Shown here: positions 35,594 through 46,278 of the stretch, piece after piece
Numbering within the stretch: the first letter of the stretch is position 1
How the letters are laid out: every line of letters starts with the position of its first letter
From: Zopfochytrium polystomum
Taxonomy: Eukaryota > Chytridiomycota > Chytridiomycetes > Chytridiales > Chytridiaceae
DNA: 64,000 nt
Direction: 5' to 3'
Assembly (NCBI GenBank): GCA_025765615.1
Contig: JAIVFJ010000021.1
Span: forward strand, 434,001-498,000
The notes under the pieces: model-generated
Database searches by the model: none
What the model was told of the DNA's origin: nothing
What the model saw: only the letters and a program-made list of their open reading frames with translations
Made by a program: the position numbers and the translations under genes

Positions 35594-36745
35594 ATGGCGC
35601 AGATTTCACCGCAGGGGACCGGCACGTCGTCGTCGGCTGCAGCGACAGTGTCGACGCCGCCCCCCACTGCCCTCATCGAGGCAATTTGCACTTACATCTC
35701 GCACCAGCCATCGCGCTACCGCGTTGCAACGCTCTTCCGACTCGAGCGAGTGCAGGTCGCCGCGATAACGCACCTCATGGTTCCCGCCGACCTCGGGCGG
35801 GCCAACTTTGGCGGCAACCTCGTCTGCTTGAAGCTCCTCCACCGTCACGGGCTCCTCCCCGACTGGCTCCCGTCGCAGATCATCGACGCCGCCAGTTCGC
35901 ACGGCTTCCTCGACGTCCTGGACTGGGCCACGGACCCGTCGTCGGGGCTGACAAGGCCGGGCCGCCCGCGGCTGCCCTACGGCACCGCCACGACCTACGC
36001 CCCGAGCCGCGACAACCGCCTCGACGTCCTCGACTGGTGGAAGCAGCACCAGCCCCACCTGGAACTGCGCCACTCGTTCGAGGCTGTCGACGCCGCAAGC
36101 GCCAACGGCCACGTCGCCGTCCTGCAGTGGTGGAAGGACTCGGGCCTGCCGCTCCGATACTCCTTCGCCGCCGTCGACGACGCCTGCGCCTACGGCCGCA
36201 TCGACGTCCTCGAATGGTGGCGCACAAAAAGCGGCGTGTTCCCCCGCATCGACTACTCGCCCTACGCCCTCGACCGCGCCAGCATCAACGGCCACATCGA
36301 CGTGCTCCGCTGGTGGCGCGAACACGGCGGCGGCGGCGGCGCCGGCACACGCCTCGAGATCAAGTACACCGCCGCCGCCGTCGACGGCGCCTCCGAGCGC
36401 GGCCGCATCGACGTGCTCGAGTGGTGGCGAGGCGAGAGCCGCCTGCCGTTCAAGCACTCGGAGATGGCCATGGAGCTGGCCAGCAAGGCCGGCCACCTCG
36501 ACGTGCTCCGCTGGTGGGTCGAGTCCAGCAAAGTGAAGCCAAAGTTCTCGGTGCGCGTCCTCATCGTGGCACGCGACGCCGGCCGCGCCGACGTGCTGGA
36601 CTGGTGGAAAAAGTCGCCGCTCGCTGCCCGCTGGTCGCCCCGGAAGATCGAGGCCGCGTCAGGGAAGGCCGATGGCGCGGATTTGTCGGTCGCGGACCGC
36701 GAGTGGGTCGTCGCCTGGCTCAAGGAACGACACACCCGTGCGTAA
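35594..36745 (+). CDS. Degenerate ankyrin-type repeat protein with DVLxWW motif
   Basis: Frame of 383 residues from an ATG at 35,594. After a Ser/Ala-rich start and a helical region (YRVATLFRLERVQVAAITHL), about eight repeats of 35-45 residues follow. Each has an A-x-x-x-G turn then a D/V-V-L-x-W-W core: GFLDVLDWA, RLDVLDWW, GHVAVLQWW, GRIDVLEWW, GHIDVLRWW (twice as GHI/GHL), GRIDVLEWW again and GRADVLDWW. The spacing resembles ankyrin repeats, with paired tryptophans replacing the usual helix-2 residues. I know such tandem repeats as abundant in chytrid genomes; role not established, presumably protein binding. A 5' exon cannot be excluded. Confidence 0.8.
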   Translation: MAQISPQGTGTSSSAAATVSTPPPTALIEAICTYISHQPSRYRVATLFRLERVQVAAITHLMVPADLGRANFGGNLVCLKLLHRHGLLPDWLPSQIIDAASSHGFLDVLDWATDPSSGLTRPGRPRLPYGTATTYAPSRDNRLDVLDWWKQHQPHLELRHSFEAVDAASANGHVAVLQWWKDSGLPLRYSFAAVDDACAYGRIDVLEWWRTKSGVFPRIDYSPYALDRASINGHIDVLRWWREHGGGGGAGTRLEIKYTAAAVDGASERGRIDVLEWWRGESRLPFKHSEMAMELASKAGHLDVLRWWVESSKVKPKFSVRVLIVARDAGRADVLDWWKKSPLAARWSPRKIEAASGKADGADLSVADREWVVAWLKERHTRA

Positions 36746-37754
36746 ACGCGCGAGGGAGAGATAAGGATGCGGCAGGTGACGACGGTCACTTCCGTTCGAG
36801 GCAAGGCGCGGATGCAAAAAGACGCGGATGGACCCAAATTCATATTTCCAGAGTTTTTCAAATAAATACCTTGAGACTGGCCGCCTTCCAGATAGAACTT
36901 TAAATGGTTAGTGAAGTGAACAATGTTGAAATGAAAGTTGGCACATGGCCCCTCGGTATCATTTGACCAGAGGTGCTGATGTTCGTGAATGAAAGCTCAA
37001 ATGAGGAACTCTACTTGCGTGTCCTTTAGTGAGTAATTTTTTTCGCAGAGTGCAAAGAAGAGTATTGTCGCATTATTGCTGGTGCGCTAAATAATGTCGT
37101 CTCGCGATGAAGCAATCCAACTCGGCAATGGAAAAAAAATTGCTCAGTCAGCCATTTATCGAATTGGAATGTGACGAGAAGCAGCCAGTAAGTTAGTCTT
37201 TTGCGGAGTGTAAGGGGGTAAAGTGATTAACAGCCGTTCGAGTCTGGCTATTTACATCTGGAGGATTTATCCCCTATGTTGCCAACTGTGCCGACTTGTG
37301 CGACTGGGCTGTAGACAGAGCTGGCACTAGGGTGGTCCCATGAAGGAGCCTTGGTGTGGCAGAGATGACTGCAGGGGACTGGTGCAGAGCGCCTGTTTGA
37401 AGGTGGAGCAGTCTGTCTACATAGCGGAGGAGGACAGGCAGGAAGCACCTGTCCTGCACCCAGTGTGGCAAACATAGGCCCGTCTTTGGTGGAGACAGGT
37501 AGCATGGCGCCTGTCGGAACCTCTTGATCCGCTTCAGCAAGACGACTTTGCCAGGTGGAAGGAAAGCAGCAGGCCAAAACTAACTTAATTGGGCTCATGT
37601 CTAGAGGGTGTTTCAAACCTACTACTTGCGTGGTCCACAAAGCATCCCTGCTCATCTGTTTGACAGGATCTCTACACAAAGAATGGAGGTTCTGAGGACA
37701 ATCCTCTGAAAATCAGAGCAGGAGCGCTGTGTTAACTCTGTCCATCTGGGCCTA

Positions 37755-38092
37755 GCACTTGTTTCAGTCCAAGTAATTTCCAAACGTAATGGGTCATTAG
37801 CCTGCCAGAATAGGACTTTGCATTACTGCACAGTCCATCAACTGTCATGTCTCAAACTTGGCACCTTCCCGATTGAAGGGAGTGCTCTAACCACTGAGCA
37901 AGACAGCCTTGTATGAGAAGTGAGAACTACGACTGAAACCTTCTGTCTGTGGCCAATAATAAAGGGAGCCCAGGAGCAGACATACAGAGCAGTCGGAGGC
38001 TGTATCAAACCAAGTCTAGTCATGTTTTGCCAGCAAAACATGGGTTGGGACAGGTTGGTAATCCTCACAATTACCAGTTAAAAAGTGGGTAT
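37755..38092 (-). repeat. tRNA-derived SINE-like element, copy 1
   Basis: On the minus strand around 37,850-37,910 the sequence has an A-box-like TTGCTCAGTGGTTAGAG, an anticodon-arm-like CCC-TTCAATC-GGG and a B-box-like AGTTTGAGAC, the RNA polymerase III promoter layout of tRNA-derived SINEs. Flanking blocks on both sides, including CCTCACAATTACCAGT near 38,064-38,079, recur around the copy at 56.6-57.0 kb. Confidence 0.7.
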
Positions 38093-38951
38093 ACACTGAA
38101 TTTGTTTGAGGTTGCAGGGACAGCCTGGCATCCTCACACCTTTTTATAGGCGAGTGGGAGAAGTTCAGGTGGCCCAGCTGGTAGACAACGTACACCCTGT
38201 TGCATCATACTGATGTGGCCAAAACTCCATGGAGCATGTGAGAGAAGAAGTGACCATGGCTCCAGATTAACTCCTATCAAATTGCCAGTGTAAAGCAAAT
38301 GATATGGTGTCTGGCCTGTGGATTTAAACCTTGGGAACCTTACCAAGCATTATTCAGTGCTCAAATACCCGCAGAGAAGTATGAATAGGTCAGAGGGTCT
38401 TGTAGAAGTACTAACAATGCAAATACTCCATCAAAAGTCCCCCTGGTCCAGCCCACAAGCACCACTAATTTTGCTGCATAGTCAGCAAGCCTAAATGTTA
38501 ATTTTTAGGCTTTGGGCAGTTCAAAGCTAATCAGTGCTTCTTTAGGTTAAGAGCAGTAATTTTTTTGTCTGGCCAAGACTGTTCAGTAACTGAACTAAAC
38601 AAGGCTGGGAACCGAAAAGCCAGATAAAGGATGTCTGGTAATATCTGTGTTTCAGATAAGGATATCTAATTTTCATGAATCTCTGCTGAGTATCCATGAG
38701 ATATCTGTCAATTATCCAGACTTAACCATATCTGAGCTAAATGGGGGCAGACTTTAGTATCCCTCTGTATCCAGCAGTTACCAGCCTTACCAAACATGTT
38801 GTTGCTCTTTTGGTACAGTGTGGGGACACCTCCGCTGTCAGTTGAGCACCCTACCTAAAAATTTGTGACAGCCAAATTTTTGACAAAACAATCAAATTGA
38901 TATTGTAGCCCAAAACATTGCAATCAGACTAAACTTTGGAAGTTAAATGCC

Positions 38952-39041
38952 TTGAATTTTCGAGCGCCCAAAATTTGTTCGGCTTGAAAAATGGCACTGA
39001 ATTTCAGGGCGCCCAAAATTTGTGCAGCTTGAAATATGGTC
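38952..39041. repeat. 45-bp tandem duplication
   Basis: Two adjacent units sharing GCGCCCAAAATTTGT and GCAGCTTGAAA-type blocks with a few differences. Confidence 0.75.
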
Positions 39042-39913
39042 TTAGAATTTTCAGCCTCAACAATGTGCTTGCAAAATATGCGCATGAAGACAGCATTGTT
39101 GTGATTTCAATTTGGAGAGCAATGGCGGCTGCAAGGAACTTATTTTTAACAGCGTGTAGGGGAGTGCAGGTGCAAAGCTTGTAAATCACCATCAGGTCAG
39201 GTTATTTTAAAAGGAATGATACAACCTAGTCTCGAAGGGCTTGCATGAGCAAGTGAGCAAAGATAGCTTGTTTGATTGGGACTGGCAAATTGGTGAGAGA
39301 GAGAATCACTTGATGCGTGGGTTTTCACAATGAAAACCTGACCCAAATTATACTCCTGCAGGGAGAAAACCAGTCTGCTCTGAGGAAAGCAGCTCATCCC
39401 ACTTCCCCCAGACCAGAGCACACGAAGGTAAGGATTGGATAACCGAAACTGCACTTTATCCCAACCCCTCTAATGCAGGCGATAGGTGTTTGAAACTAAC
39501 ATTGACAACCCATATTCTTTATCAACACTTTCAAAATCAAACAAATTGAACTGAAATAAATTTCAAAGAATTTCGCCCATATGTCCTGCGTTTGCGTTCT
39601 AATTGGCTTCATATTAGCGGTTCTGAAATGACTGATATTCTTACATAATAAAGAGATTCGAAAATTGATCCAACAAACATTTTGATAGGATTAGATTATT
39701 TGGAGATCATGATTAATATAGTTCACGTCCTGAAAATTCGATCTGACAGCTGGGGCCAACAGTAAGCAATCGTTTGATCGAACGACAGTATAATGAAACA
39801 GGTAAATAGTTCATTCCAAGTAAACAGACCACTGCGATCTGATTCCGCTGTACAGGATGATCAATCGCTTTGAGAATGTGTGAGCAGATCACAGATACAT
39901 GCAACCAACCAGA

Positions 39914-39953
39914 TCTTGACAAGGCATTCTTTCAGAACGAGCGTGACATGTCT
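39914..39953 (+). repeat. 40-bp palindromic-core motif, copy A
   Basis: Reads CTTGACAAGGC..TTCTTTCAGAACGAGCGTGACATGTCT-type sequence. Related copies are at 40,306-40,343 (same strand) and, inverted, at 41,993-42,034 and 42,077-42,120. The core CGTTCT-TTC-AGAACG in the last copy is a perfect hairpin. Confidence 0.8.
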
Positions 39954-40799
39954 GTTTTGAAGAAAACTTTTGTCCTTCTTATTTTGTCTTCAGAGCACCT
40001 TGTCATCGCTGATAGGAGCAAAACTACACATTCAGGTTGGCCTGGTATCTGAAGGAGAGCTTGCGCAGCAGATCTAATCGATGCTCTTTTGACAATAAAT
40101 CCACTTCATTGAAGAACTTTTTGAACAGAATGTCGACTTCAATGGCAATTGTTCTCTGTCTTCGTGGATAACTGTGCTACTTACATCCATGCCTTCACCA
40201 ATCTTTGTTTCAGGAATGAACGTGGATCTCGCTCAGCCTGGCATCGTAATGGCTGTGGTTGGTTTGGAGTTTGTCTTTCCCATTTCCTCAACCCAAAAAA
40301 TTTCTGTGGCAAAGCGTCCTTTCAGAACGAACGTGACAAATCTGTTTCTCATATGATGATGATATACACGCTGCAATAGTTGCTAGGCAAGCGTGACTGG
40401 CACAGGGTAAAAACCTCTCCTATATTATCTGCTTGAGCAGAGGAGGAGGAAAACTGTTGACACTGTGTTTCTGTTCCACTTAATACTCGGAGTATTTGTC
40501 ATCAGCGCAAGCCAGCGCCCAGGTCTGCATTGGCGGTGGCTTGCTCTCCCATGGGCATCGTGAGAACAATAACTGACAGTCACAATAGGTTCAGGTCCAT
40601 CTTGTGCCTCTTGCTGCTAACCAGTCAGTTCCACCTAACAGAGGCAAGGACAGGGTGCTGGGAGACTGGACAACCTGGCTGCTGATTCTAGCCCGCCCAC
40701 CCACCTGCTTCCACCCATAGCCTTCCCACAAAGAGCAGACCGCCTTTGATCTCATGGGTCTGCAATTGCAACGTGCATGGAAGTCAAAGATTAGACGAG

Positions 40800-41254
40800 G
40801 CAAACACCACTCACCAAAGAAGCAACTTGGCAGTGATCTCGTCCAGCCACCCAGAAAGAAGAAAAAAGCACTTTTCTGTTTCCTTGCAGCTCGAACCCCA
40901 CAGCATTGTGGATGGAAATGGCATTCTCCCATTGGTGGCAGCTGGGCCTTGGGCGCTGCCACGGATGTGAGCCCATTGACTGCATAATTATTTACATTTT
41001 TCTAGCTTCAAGCCAATGGTTTTTGGCTTGGAAGTATGTGAGTGGTAGCTCTCTGGTGTGAAGGAAGGAGTCTGTTGTGATCACCTCCTACGTACCTCTC
41101 TCTCTCTCTCTTAGTGATTCCATGGTGGATTTGGCTGTCACCGCAAGAAGCAGATTGGCTCACGTAGGCTGTCGTCGCCTGCGAAGCAGTGGTGGCGACA
41201 ACAACAGGCAGGGGCTGTCGTCACCACAGGAAGCGGCGGGCAGACGACAGATGG
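40800..41254 (+). repeat. Dispersed repeat family, copy 1 (other copy inverted at 63.5-64.0 kb)
   Basis: Shares with the reverse complement of 63,480-64,000 the blocks CACCACTCACCAAAGAAGCAAC, ATAATTATTTACATTTTC-type, GTGAGTGGTAGCTCTC, a CT-repeat block and a GATTTGGCTGTCA block followed by GCAGATTGGCTCAC. Both copies can encode the peptide MVDLAVTARSRLAH just after the CT tract, so the repeat may derive from an exon. Confidence 0.75.
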
Positions 41255-41460
41255 GTTGCGCCCTTTTTCACCTCTTCTTTGGCTTCCTCACACAGGCATG
41301 CAGAGAGTGGCAGCCCCTTTTCCTCCTGACATTTCTCCCTTTTTCTGGCCCACGCAGAACCCTAACCCTTTTCTGTGAATAAGGTCATGGCTTGGTCCAC
41401 AAATGTATCAGTGTAAGCCAGCAAGCAAAGGCTCATCAAATCGTCGAACCAAGACACCTG

Positions 41461-41859
41461 ATGTTCCAGTCTTTCAAACCAGCGAAAGGAGGTTTTGACA
41501 CGAAGAGCCAAGAGGGCCCAAAGAAAGGTGCTGTGCAAGAAGATGCATCACAGAAACAGAATGTATATTATTTACTTTGTTTCACTAGTCCAAAACGAGA
41601 GCGCAAGGAGCCACTCCCAAGCGAGTCTGTTATTCCGATTGTGGCTTTGCAAGAAGGGTTGTACTTGACTTTGTCACCTATGGACCTTGATTGTCAAGTA
41701 TTTCAAATAATAAAATTCGAAGATGAGCTTCCAAATCAACGCCGAGAAAATCTGAAAAATTGTCTTAAAAAGGCTGAATTTCTTTGCTTGATTGATGATC
41801 AACTCCCTGATTACGACATTCTTCGCAGAAATTGCGAACAATGGGCCATGCTATGCTGA
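41461..41859 (+). CDS. Small ORF ending in an NCEQWA motif, possible LRAT-like fragment
   Basis: 132 residues from the ATG at 41,461, inside the inverted-repeat locus and AT-rich compared with the host genes. The last residues (YDILRRNCEQWAML) resemble the catalytic NCEHF segment of LRAT/NlpC-P60-type thiol hydrolases. The upstream half (IVALQEGLYLTLSPMDLDCQVFQIIKF) is not diagnostic, and the frame stops right after the motif, where family members continue. It may be a truncated domesticated or mobile-element passenger gene; the assignment rests on one motif. Confidence 0.35.
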   Translation: MFQSFKPAKGGFDTKSQEGPKKGAVQEDASQKQNVYYLLCFTSPKRERKEPLPSESVIPIVALQEGLYLTLSPMDLDCQVFQIIKFEDELPNQRRENLKNCLKKAEFLCLIDDQLPDYDILRRNCEQWAMLC

Positions 41860-41992
41860 TGCAGAAGGCCAGTTAGTCTTATTTTCAATAATTTGAAATT
41901 TGAAATGAAACTGATTGTTAATCGTTATGACTGTCTCAATACAGACGTTTCAATTAAATAGTAATAAACATTTGAACATATCGAAAAGAATA

Positions 41993-42120
41993 CTTAGACA
42001 TGTCACACTCGTTCTGAAAGGACGCCTTGTCAAGATTTTAATACAAGCGGTCACGTGAGTGTGACATATTGTCCTCTACTTAGACATGTCACGCTCGTTC
42101 TGAAAGAACGCCTTGTCAAG
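41993..42120 (-). repeat. 40-bp palindromic-core motif, two inverted copies (C and D)
   Basis: Copies at 41,993-42,034 and 42,077-42,120 differ at a few bases. Both are inverted relative to copies A and B, marking the inner end of the right arm of the inverted-repeat locus. Confidence 0.8.
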
Positions 42121-42705
42121 CTAGATTAGGTATACCCAAAGTCGTCTGACAATTGTGATCTATATTTTCGAACGGTCAGCTTACTTGTTCTTATTACAGT
42201 TTCTTGAGAAGCGACAAATTGATCAACCTGTTTAAAATGAACTTTGAGACTAGATCTGGTTGGTGACCCTTTGCAGCTTACATGTTTTTGAACTGATTGA
42301 TTGTAACGTGCAATCAGATCGCAGTTAACGTCATTAAGTGAAGATCATTAGATTGCGATATTTATCCTCCTTTGATTGTGATCTCAGACAATCTATTCAC
42401 CTACCATTCAATCGAACTATCTTGGTGTTTTGCTTGATTGATTGCTTACTTTGGTCTCAGCTGTCAGATCAAATAATCATGACAGGTTTGGTTTCGGGAC
42501 ACAAACTATCGTAAGAGATTCATATTGATTGTGATCGCCAAATAATAAAATCCTATCAATATCGAAACGCTTGTTAGACGCAAATGCAGAACATATTGGC
42601 AAAGTTCTTTGAAAATTCACTTCAGTTCGATTCGCCTGAGTTTGATAGCGTTGATAAGACATATGGGTCGTCAATGTTAGTTTCAAACACATCTCACCTG
42701 TCATA

Positions 42706-44920
42706 ACACTTTATTTAGAACTTCCATATGGTCATTGATAGATGAACATATCAAAATAGCTCATCAAAATATCTTGGATTCATATATATGGAAAAAATAT
42801 GGAAAAAATTTTTGACAACACTTGAGTATGATACAATCAAGGACAACGCAACTGCCAATCCGATTTATATAAGGAGCTACATTGAAGCAATTGCCTTGGT
42901 CTTTTGAATGACAGACCCTTACACGTGGCCGCAGCCTCGACCGCTATGAGGTGTTGGCGAAAAAGCTGCCGTCGCACCCGCCTGTGCGGCGGCGGCGGCA
43001 ACGACGGCAGTGTGTCCTCAACTACAACAGCCTCACGACTCAACACCCAACAAGCTTCCGCCGTTGACCCGCATTAATGAAGAGCTTCAGAGGGTCGTGG
43101 TCGCTGGGAGGGAGTCGTTAGGTGGGAGCGCGCGGTGCCTGAAGTCTACGAACTGAGGATTGAAACCGAAACCCAGAACTGGGACGCGATGATGCTGCTC
43201 CTTACGTCGGGGATCAAAATTCGATGCTTTCAAGACTCTTACTGCATTTCTCCTTTCTTCCGCTTCAGAGTTGTCGGCAGTCTAGTCGTTCACCTGGTTG
43301 ATCCATCCCCTCCCACTCTACAGCCGCCAAGCGAACGCCAGAGCCCTCCACCAAAGCGCCTCCCGGTAGCATCCCCAGCGTGGTCGGGTACAGCAGCCGC
43401 GGCTGGTGGCCGGGGGCCAATTCTTCCATCGTCGTCGACTGCTGGTTCCTGCCTCACAGAACTGTATTTCAGTCAGTAAAGGACAAAGATAGTCGCCGCC
43501 CGCACTTACAACGGGCGTCCTCGGGAGGTGGTGGTGGTGGTCGATCGGCATATCCTCCCGTTGCGAGCCCGCGCTCTTCTTCCAGAAAAGCCTTCTGCGC
43601 GATCTGCTTTCGGGTCAAGCCGTAAGCACACCTTTTTTTTTTGAAATTTCTACCCCGCAACTCGAACCTTCAACTTTTTCCTGTGGCAAAGCATTTCTGT
43701 CATCGTGACAAACTCTTCAAACCTGGCCGACGGGTATACCGTGTGGCCCCAGATTCGATACACTTTGAGAATTTTCGTAAGGTCGTGCAGGGCATTTTTT
43801 GTGCGGTTTCCGAAGCGCAAGCTTTTTTGGCCATGCCTGGAAGTCGGTGGAGACCCTTGGGGGATGTCAGCCTTCAGAAAGATTGGTCCGATGAAATAAA
43901 AGGAGGGAGGAGGGTGGAAATAAAACAAGGAGGTCAACACCATTGCTCAACGCCCAAAAGGAGCAGTTTCGGGGCACTCATATATTTTCGTCAAGCTTTT
44001 CGTACATTCGGATTTTCCTCCACCTTGTTGCCTTCTTGGGTATCGATCTCGAGGCGTCGCTAGTGCCGTGGGGTCGGGGAGCCTTTCGAGATATTTTGAG
44101 ACGCCCTTGCTTGCCTCCGTTCGCGCTGTCTCGGTGGCGAGCGGGCACGTACTATCGCCCTCCAGTTCAGCGGAGGCGGCAGCTGTGGTGTGCGGCGTGA
44201 GTGTGATGCTCCGAGAGGTCGGGTACTTCTAGAGCTGAAAGCCGTAATCTTCCTTCCAACCTCAGGAACATGGTATTTATCTTCAAAGTTATCAGCACCG
44301 AGCAGCTCGTCCAAGTTTGGCGAAGGTGCAGAGGCATCCTGCGCAGGAATATGTCGTCCAGCAATGCGGACTTTGCGGAATGATTTTTGTTATTGTTATT
44401 GCTCTTCCTGTCCAAACTGGCATTCTCACCGATGAAAGAACAACTGTCGGTGAATTGTCTTTTATAACAAAATGATAAAAGTGACAAGACAAACAGAAAA
44501 GGCCGTCAACTTTTTTTAGGGGCTGTTCGAAAGCAGGCGCCGATCGACACGGAGATCTTCCCATCTCTTCACTATAACAAACAAAAGAAAAAAGAAGAGG
44601 GTTGAGCCACTAACAAAAGCGAAAGGCCGTTTTTCTTCTTTTTTTCTTTCTCCTCTTTGTCTTCCAGAATCTCAACAAAACAGTAAGGCCGATGTTTTGA
44701 CTTTCAATAAAACGAGAAAACTCGTGGGGACAGGCTTTTGACCTGCGATGATATGGACCTTTCATCACCACGACGATTCAACTGGTCACCAGATGACAGA
44801 ACTTATCACAACAGCAATATTTGGTTTTTTTTTGTTTTTATTTGTGCTACAGTATCAATGAATGTGTGGCAGTGATATTAATAATACTTCACTCCACAAC
44901 CGTCAAGCTCACCATGAATC
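42706..44920. other. Intergenic, no gene recognised
   Basis: About 2.2 kb of mixed composition with short open frames on both strands (for example 43,135-43,479 and 43,641-44,063). None shows a domain, repeat or coherent exon structure. Confidence 0.4.
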
Positions 44921-46029
44921 GAAGAGAGTTTGGCCCACTTCTACGTGGGTGCCGCTAGAATCCCTGCCTCCTCCACCACTCCGCGCCGACCGCACAAACC
45001 GCAGCGTCGGCGGACTGGACACTTGAGCGACGCAACGCCCGCCAGCGCCGTGCGCGCATCCAGGTCGTTGGCGATGCGGAGGAGGAGTGAAGAGAGGAAG
45101 AGGGCAAGGATGAGCGGGAGAAAGCGTGCGCGGAGGGTGGGGTTGGGTTCTGCGGATGTGAGGGATTGCATCGAGGGCGGAGGGAGCAGAGGACGGCCAT
45201 CTGATGGTTCAAGCAAACCTGCCCGGCCGGCAGACGACCCAGCATCTGTGCCACAAGGAGCTCGCAGACTTTTTCAACAATCACCTTGAACCAGCTTTGA
45301 AAAAGTCTGTCCCTGACGTCAATTATCCTCATTATGACAGCCACTTCTTTCTGGGCCTCTTCAACAGCAAGAACAAATTGGGCTCTTTGAGTGTTGCATT
45401 CACTAATCAGCAGATGATCTCAATTTTTGACTTGGTTATGGGCTCATGCAACAAAGTTGAGCGGTTTTGAGACTGCTTTGTTGTTCATGAGGCCAAGGAC
45501 ATGAAGCTCGTGAACCGCCATCATGGAGATGCCCAATTGCACCCGCTCGAGAGTATATTTTCAGAACAGCTGGGATACTTATCATTGGATGCACTGCAAA
45601 ACAAAGGCACAGCCGCCTACTTTGACTATGGGGCCGAATTTCATCCTCGCAACAAAAACACTGTTCTGATGTACAGCAGCCTATTCATTTGGTCCTACTT
45701 CAAAAACCTTTGTGAACTTCCCATGAAATCCATCTACCCAGTTTTTGTGTCTGGTGATTGTGCGGATGGGTCCGCATCTACGTGGACTGTGGCTTTACAT
45801 GGCTTGCGAGGGCCATTGTTCAATCGCCTTCCTGACGATGTTGATGAAAATGGGCCGCACCTTGTCAAAGTGCAGCTTTATTCCCTGCTTGAAACCTTTC
45901 TTTACCGGCACCAAGGTCAAGGGGCAATATCCATCAAATCAGGGTCAATCTATCCTCCCTCAAAAACAAGCATGGATTTCTTCAAAAATCTGGAGAAAGC
46001 TTACCAGATCGAAGCAAAACAACCAAAGT

Positions 46030-46034
46030 CCCAA
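46030..46034. other. Target-site duplication, left copy (CCCAA)
   Basis: CCCAA immediately before the LTR start, repeated at 49,216-49,220 immediately after the second LTR. Confidence 0.93.
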
Positions 46035-46063
46035 TGTTATGAATCACCCTCTGGAAACCTCTG

Positions 46064-46161
46064 GAACCTTCTAGAACATTCCTTCATGGAACCTTCTGGA
46101 ACCTTCTGGAACCTTCTAGAACATTCCTTCATGGAACCTTGTGGAACCTTCTGGAACCTTC
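46064..46161 (+). promoter_or_regulatory. Array of heat-shock-element-like inverted nGAAn units in U3
   Basis: Three runs of contiguous 5-bp units with strict 2-base spacing, for example GAAccTTCtaGAAcaTTC. They hold 4, 8 and 6 units respectively (one unit in the last run is TTG). HSF trimers bind such inverted GAA/TTC repeats. The array is about 110 bp upstream of the TATA box and is repeated in the 3' LTR at 48,892-48,989. Confidence 0.75.
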
Positions 46162-46271
46162 TTTGCTTTCCTGACTTGTCTTGTTGTCATTGGTATCATT
46201 GGTATCATTGTATTACTAATTGCTCTTTCTGGAACTTTCTTTGAGTCTTGACAAGGAAGACTCTCAAAAGG

Positions 46272-46278
46272 TATAAAA
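46272..46278 (+). promoter_or_regulatory. TATA box of the LTR promoter
   Basis: TATAAAA, 35 bases upstream of 46,307, where the 11-nt self-primer begins. This is the normal TATA-to-start distance. Confidence 0.8.

Larger units (their letters stand above)
36746..39480. other. AT-richer repeat-bearing region, no gene recognised
   Basis: Start of the repeat compartment. It includes a tRNA-derived SINE-like copy (37,755-38,092) and a 45-bp tandem duplication (38,952-39,041). A 143-codon minus-strand frame at 37,248-37,679 is Cys/Pro-rich with no known domain and sits beside the SINE-like copy, so I treat it as repeat-derived. Confidence 0.5.
39488..42688. mobile_element. Large inverted-repeat (foldback-type) locus, possible DNA transposon relic
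   Basis: The left arm (39,488 to about 39,953) and the reverse complement of the right arm (about 42,688 down to 41,993) share, in the same order, GTTTGAAACTAACATTGAC (19 of 19), GATCTGACAGCTG, ACCAACCAGATCT and CTTGACAAGGC, with diverged sequence between them. Total span is 3.2 kb with arms of about 0.5-0.7 kb. No transposase is recognisable inside. The interior instead holds another dispersed repeat (40.8-41.25 kb) and a small ORF at 41,461. Confidence 0.6.

Noticed and set aside
37248..37679. 143-codon Cys/Pro-rich minus-strand frame
   Set aside because: Adjacent to the SINE-like repeat and without a recognisable domain; more likely repeat-derived.
38952..39041. Possible CRISPR-like or satellite array
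   Set aside because: Only two adjacent units and eukaryotic context; a simple tandem duplication.
41340..41375. CCCTAACCC-like telomere-type sequence near 41,350 (also 59,220)
   Set aside because: Only one or two units, no tandem array, so not telomeric.
44941..45216. Minus-strand frame with a hydrophobic stretch (FLPLILALFLSSLLL)
   Set aside because: Single short frame overlapping the broken plus-strand ORF region; no start context or further exons found.
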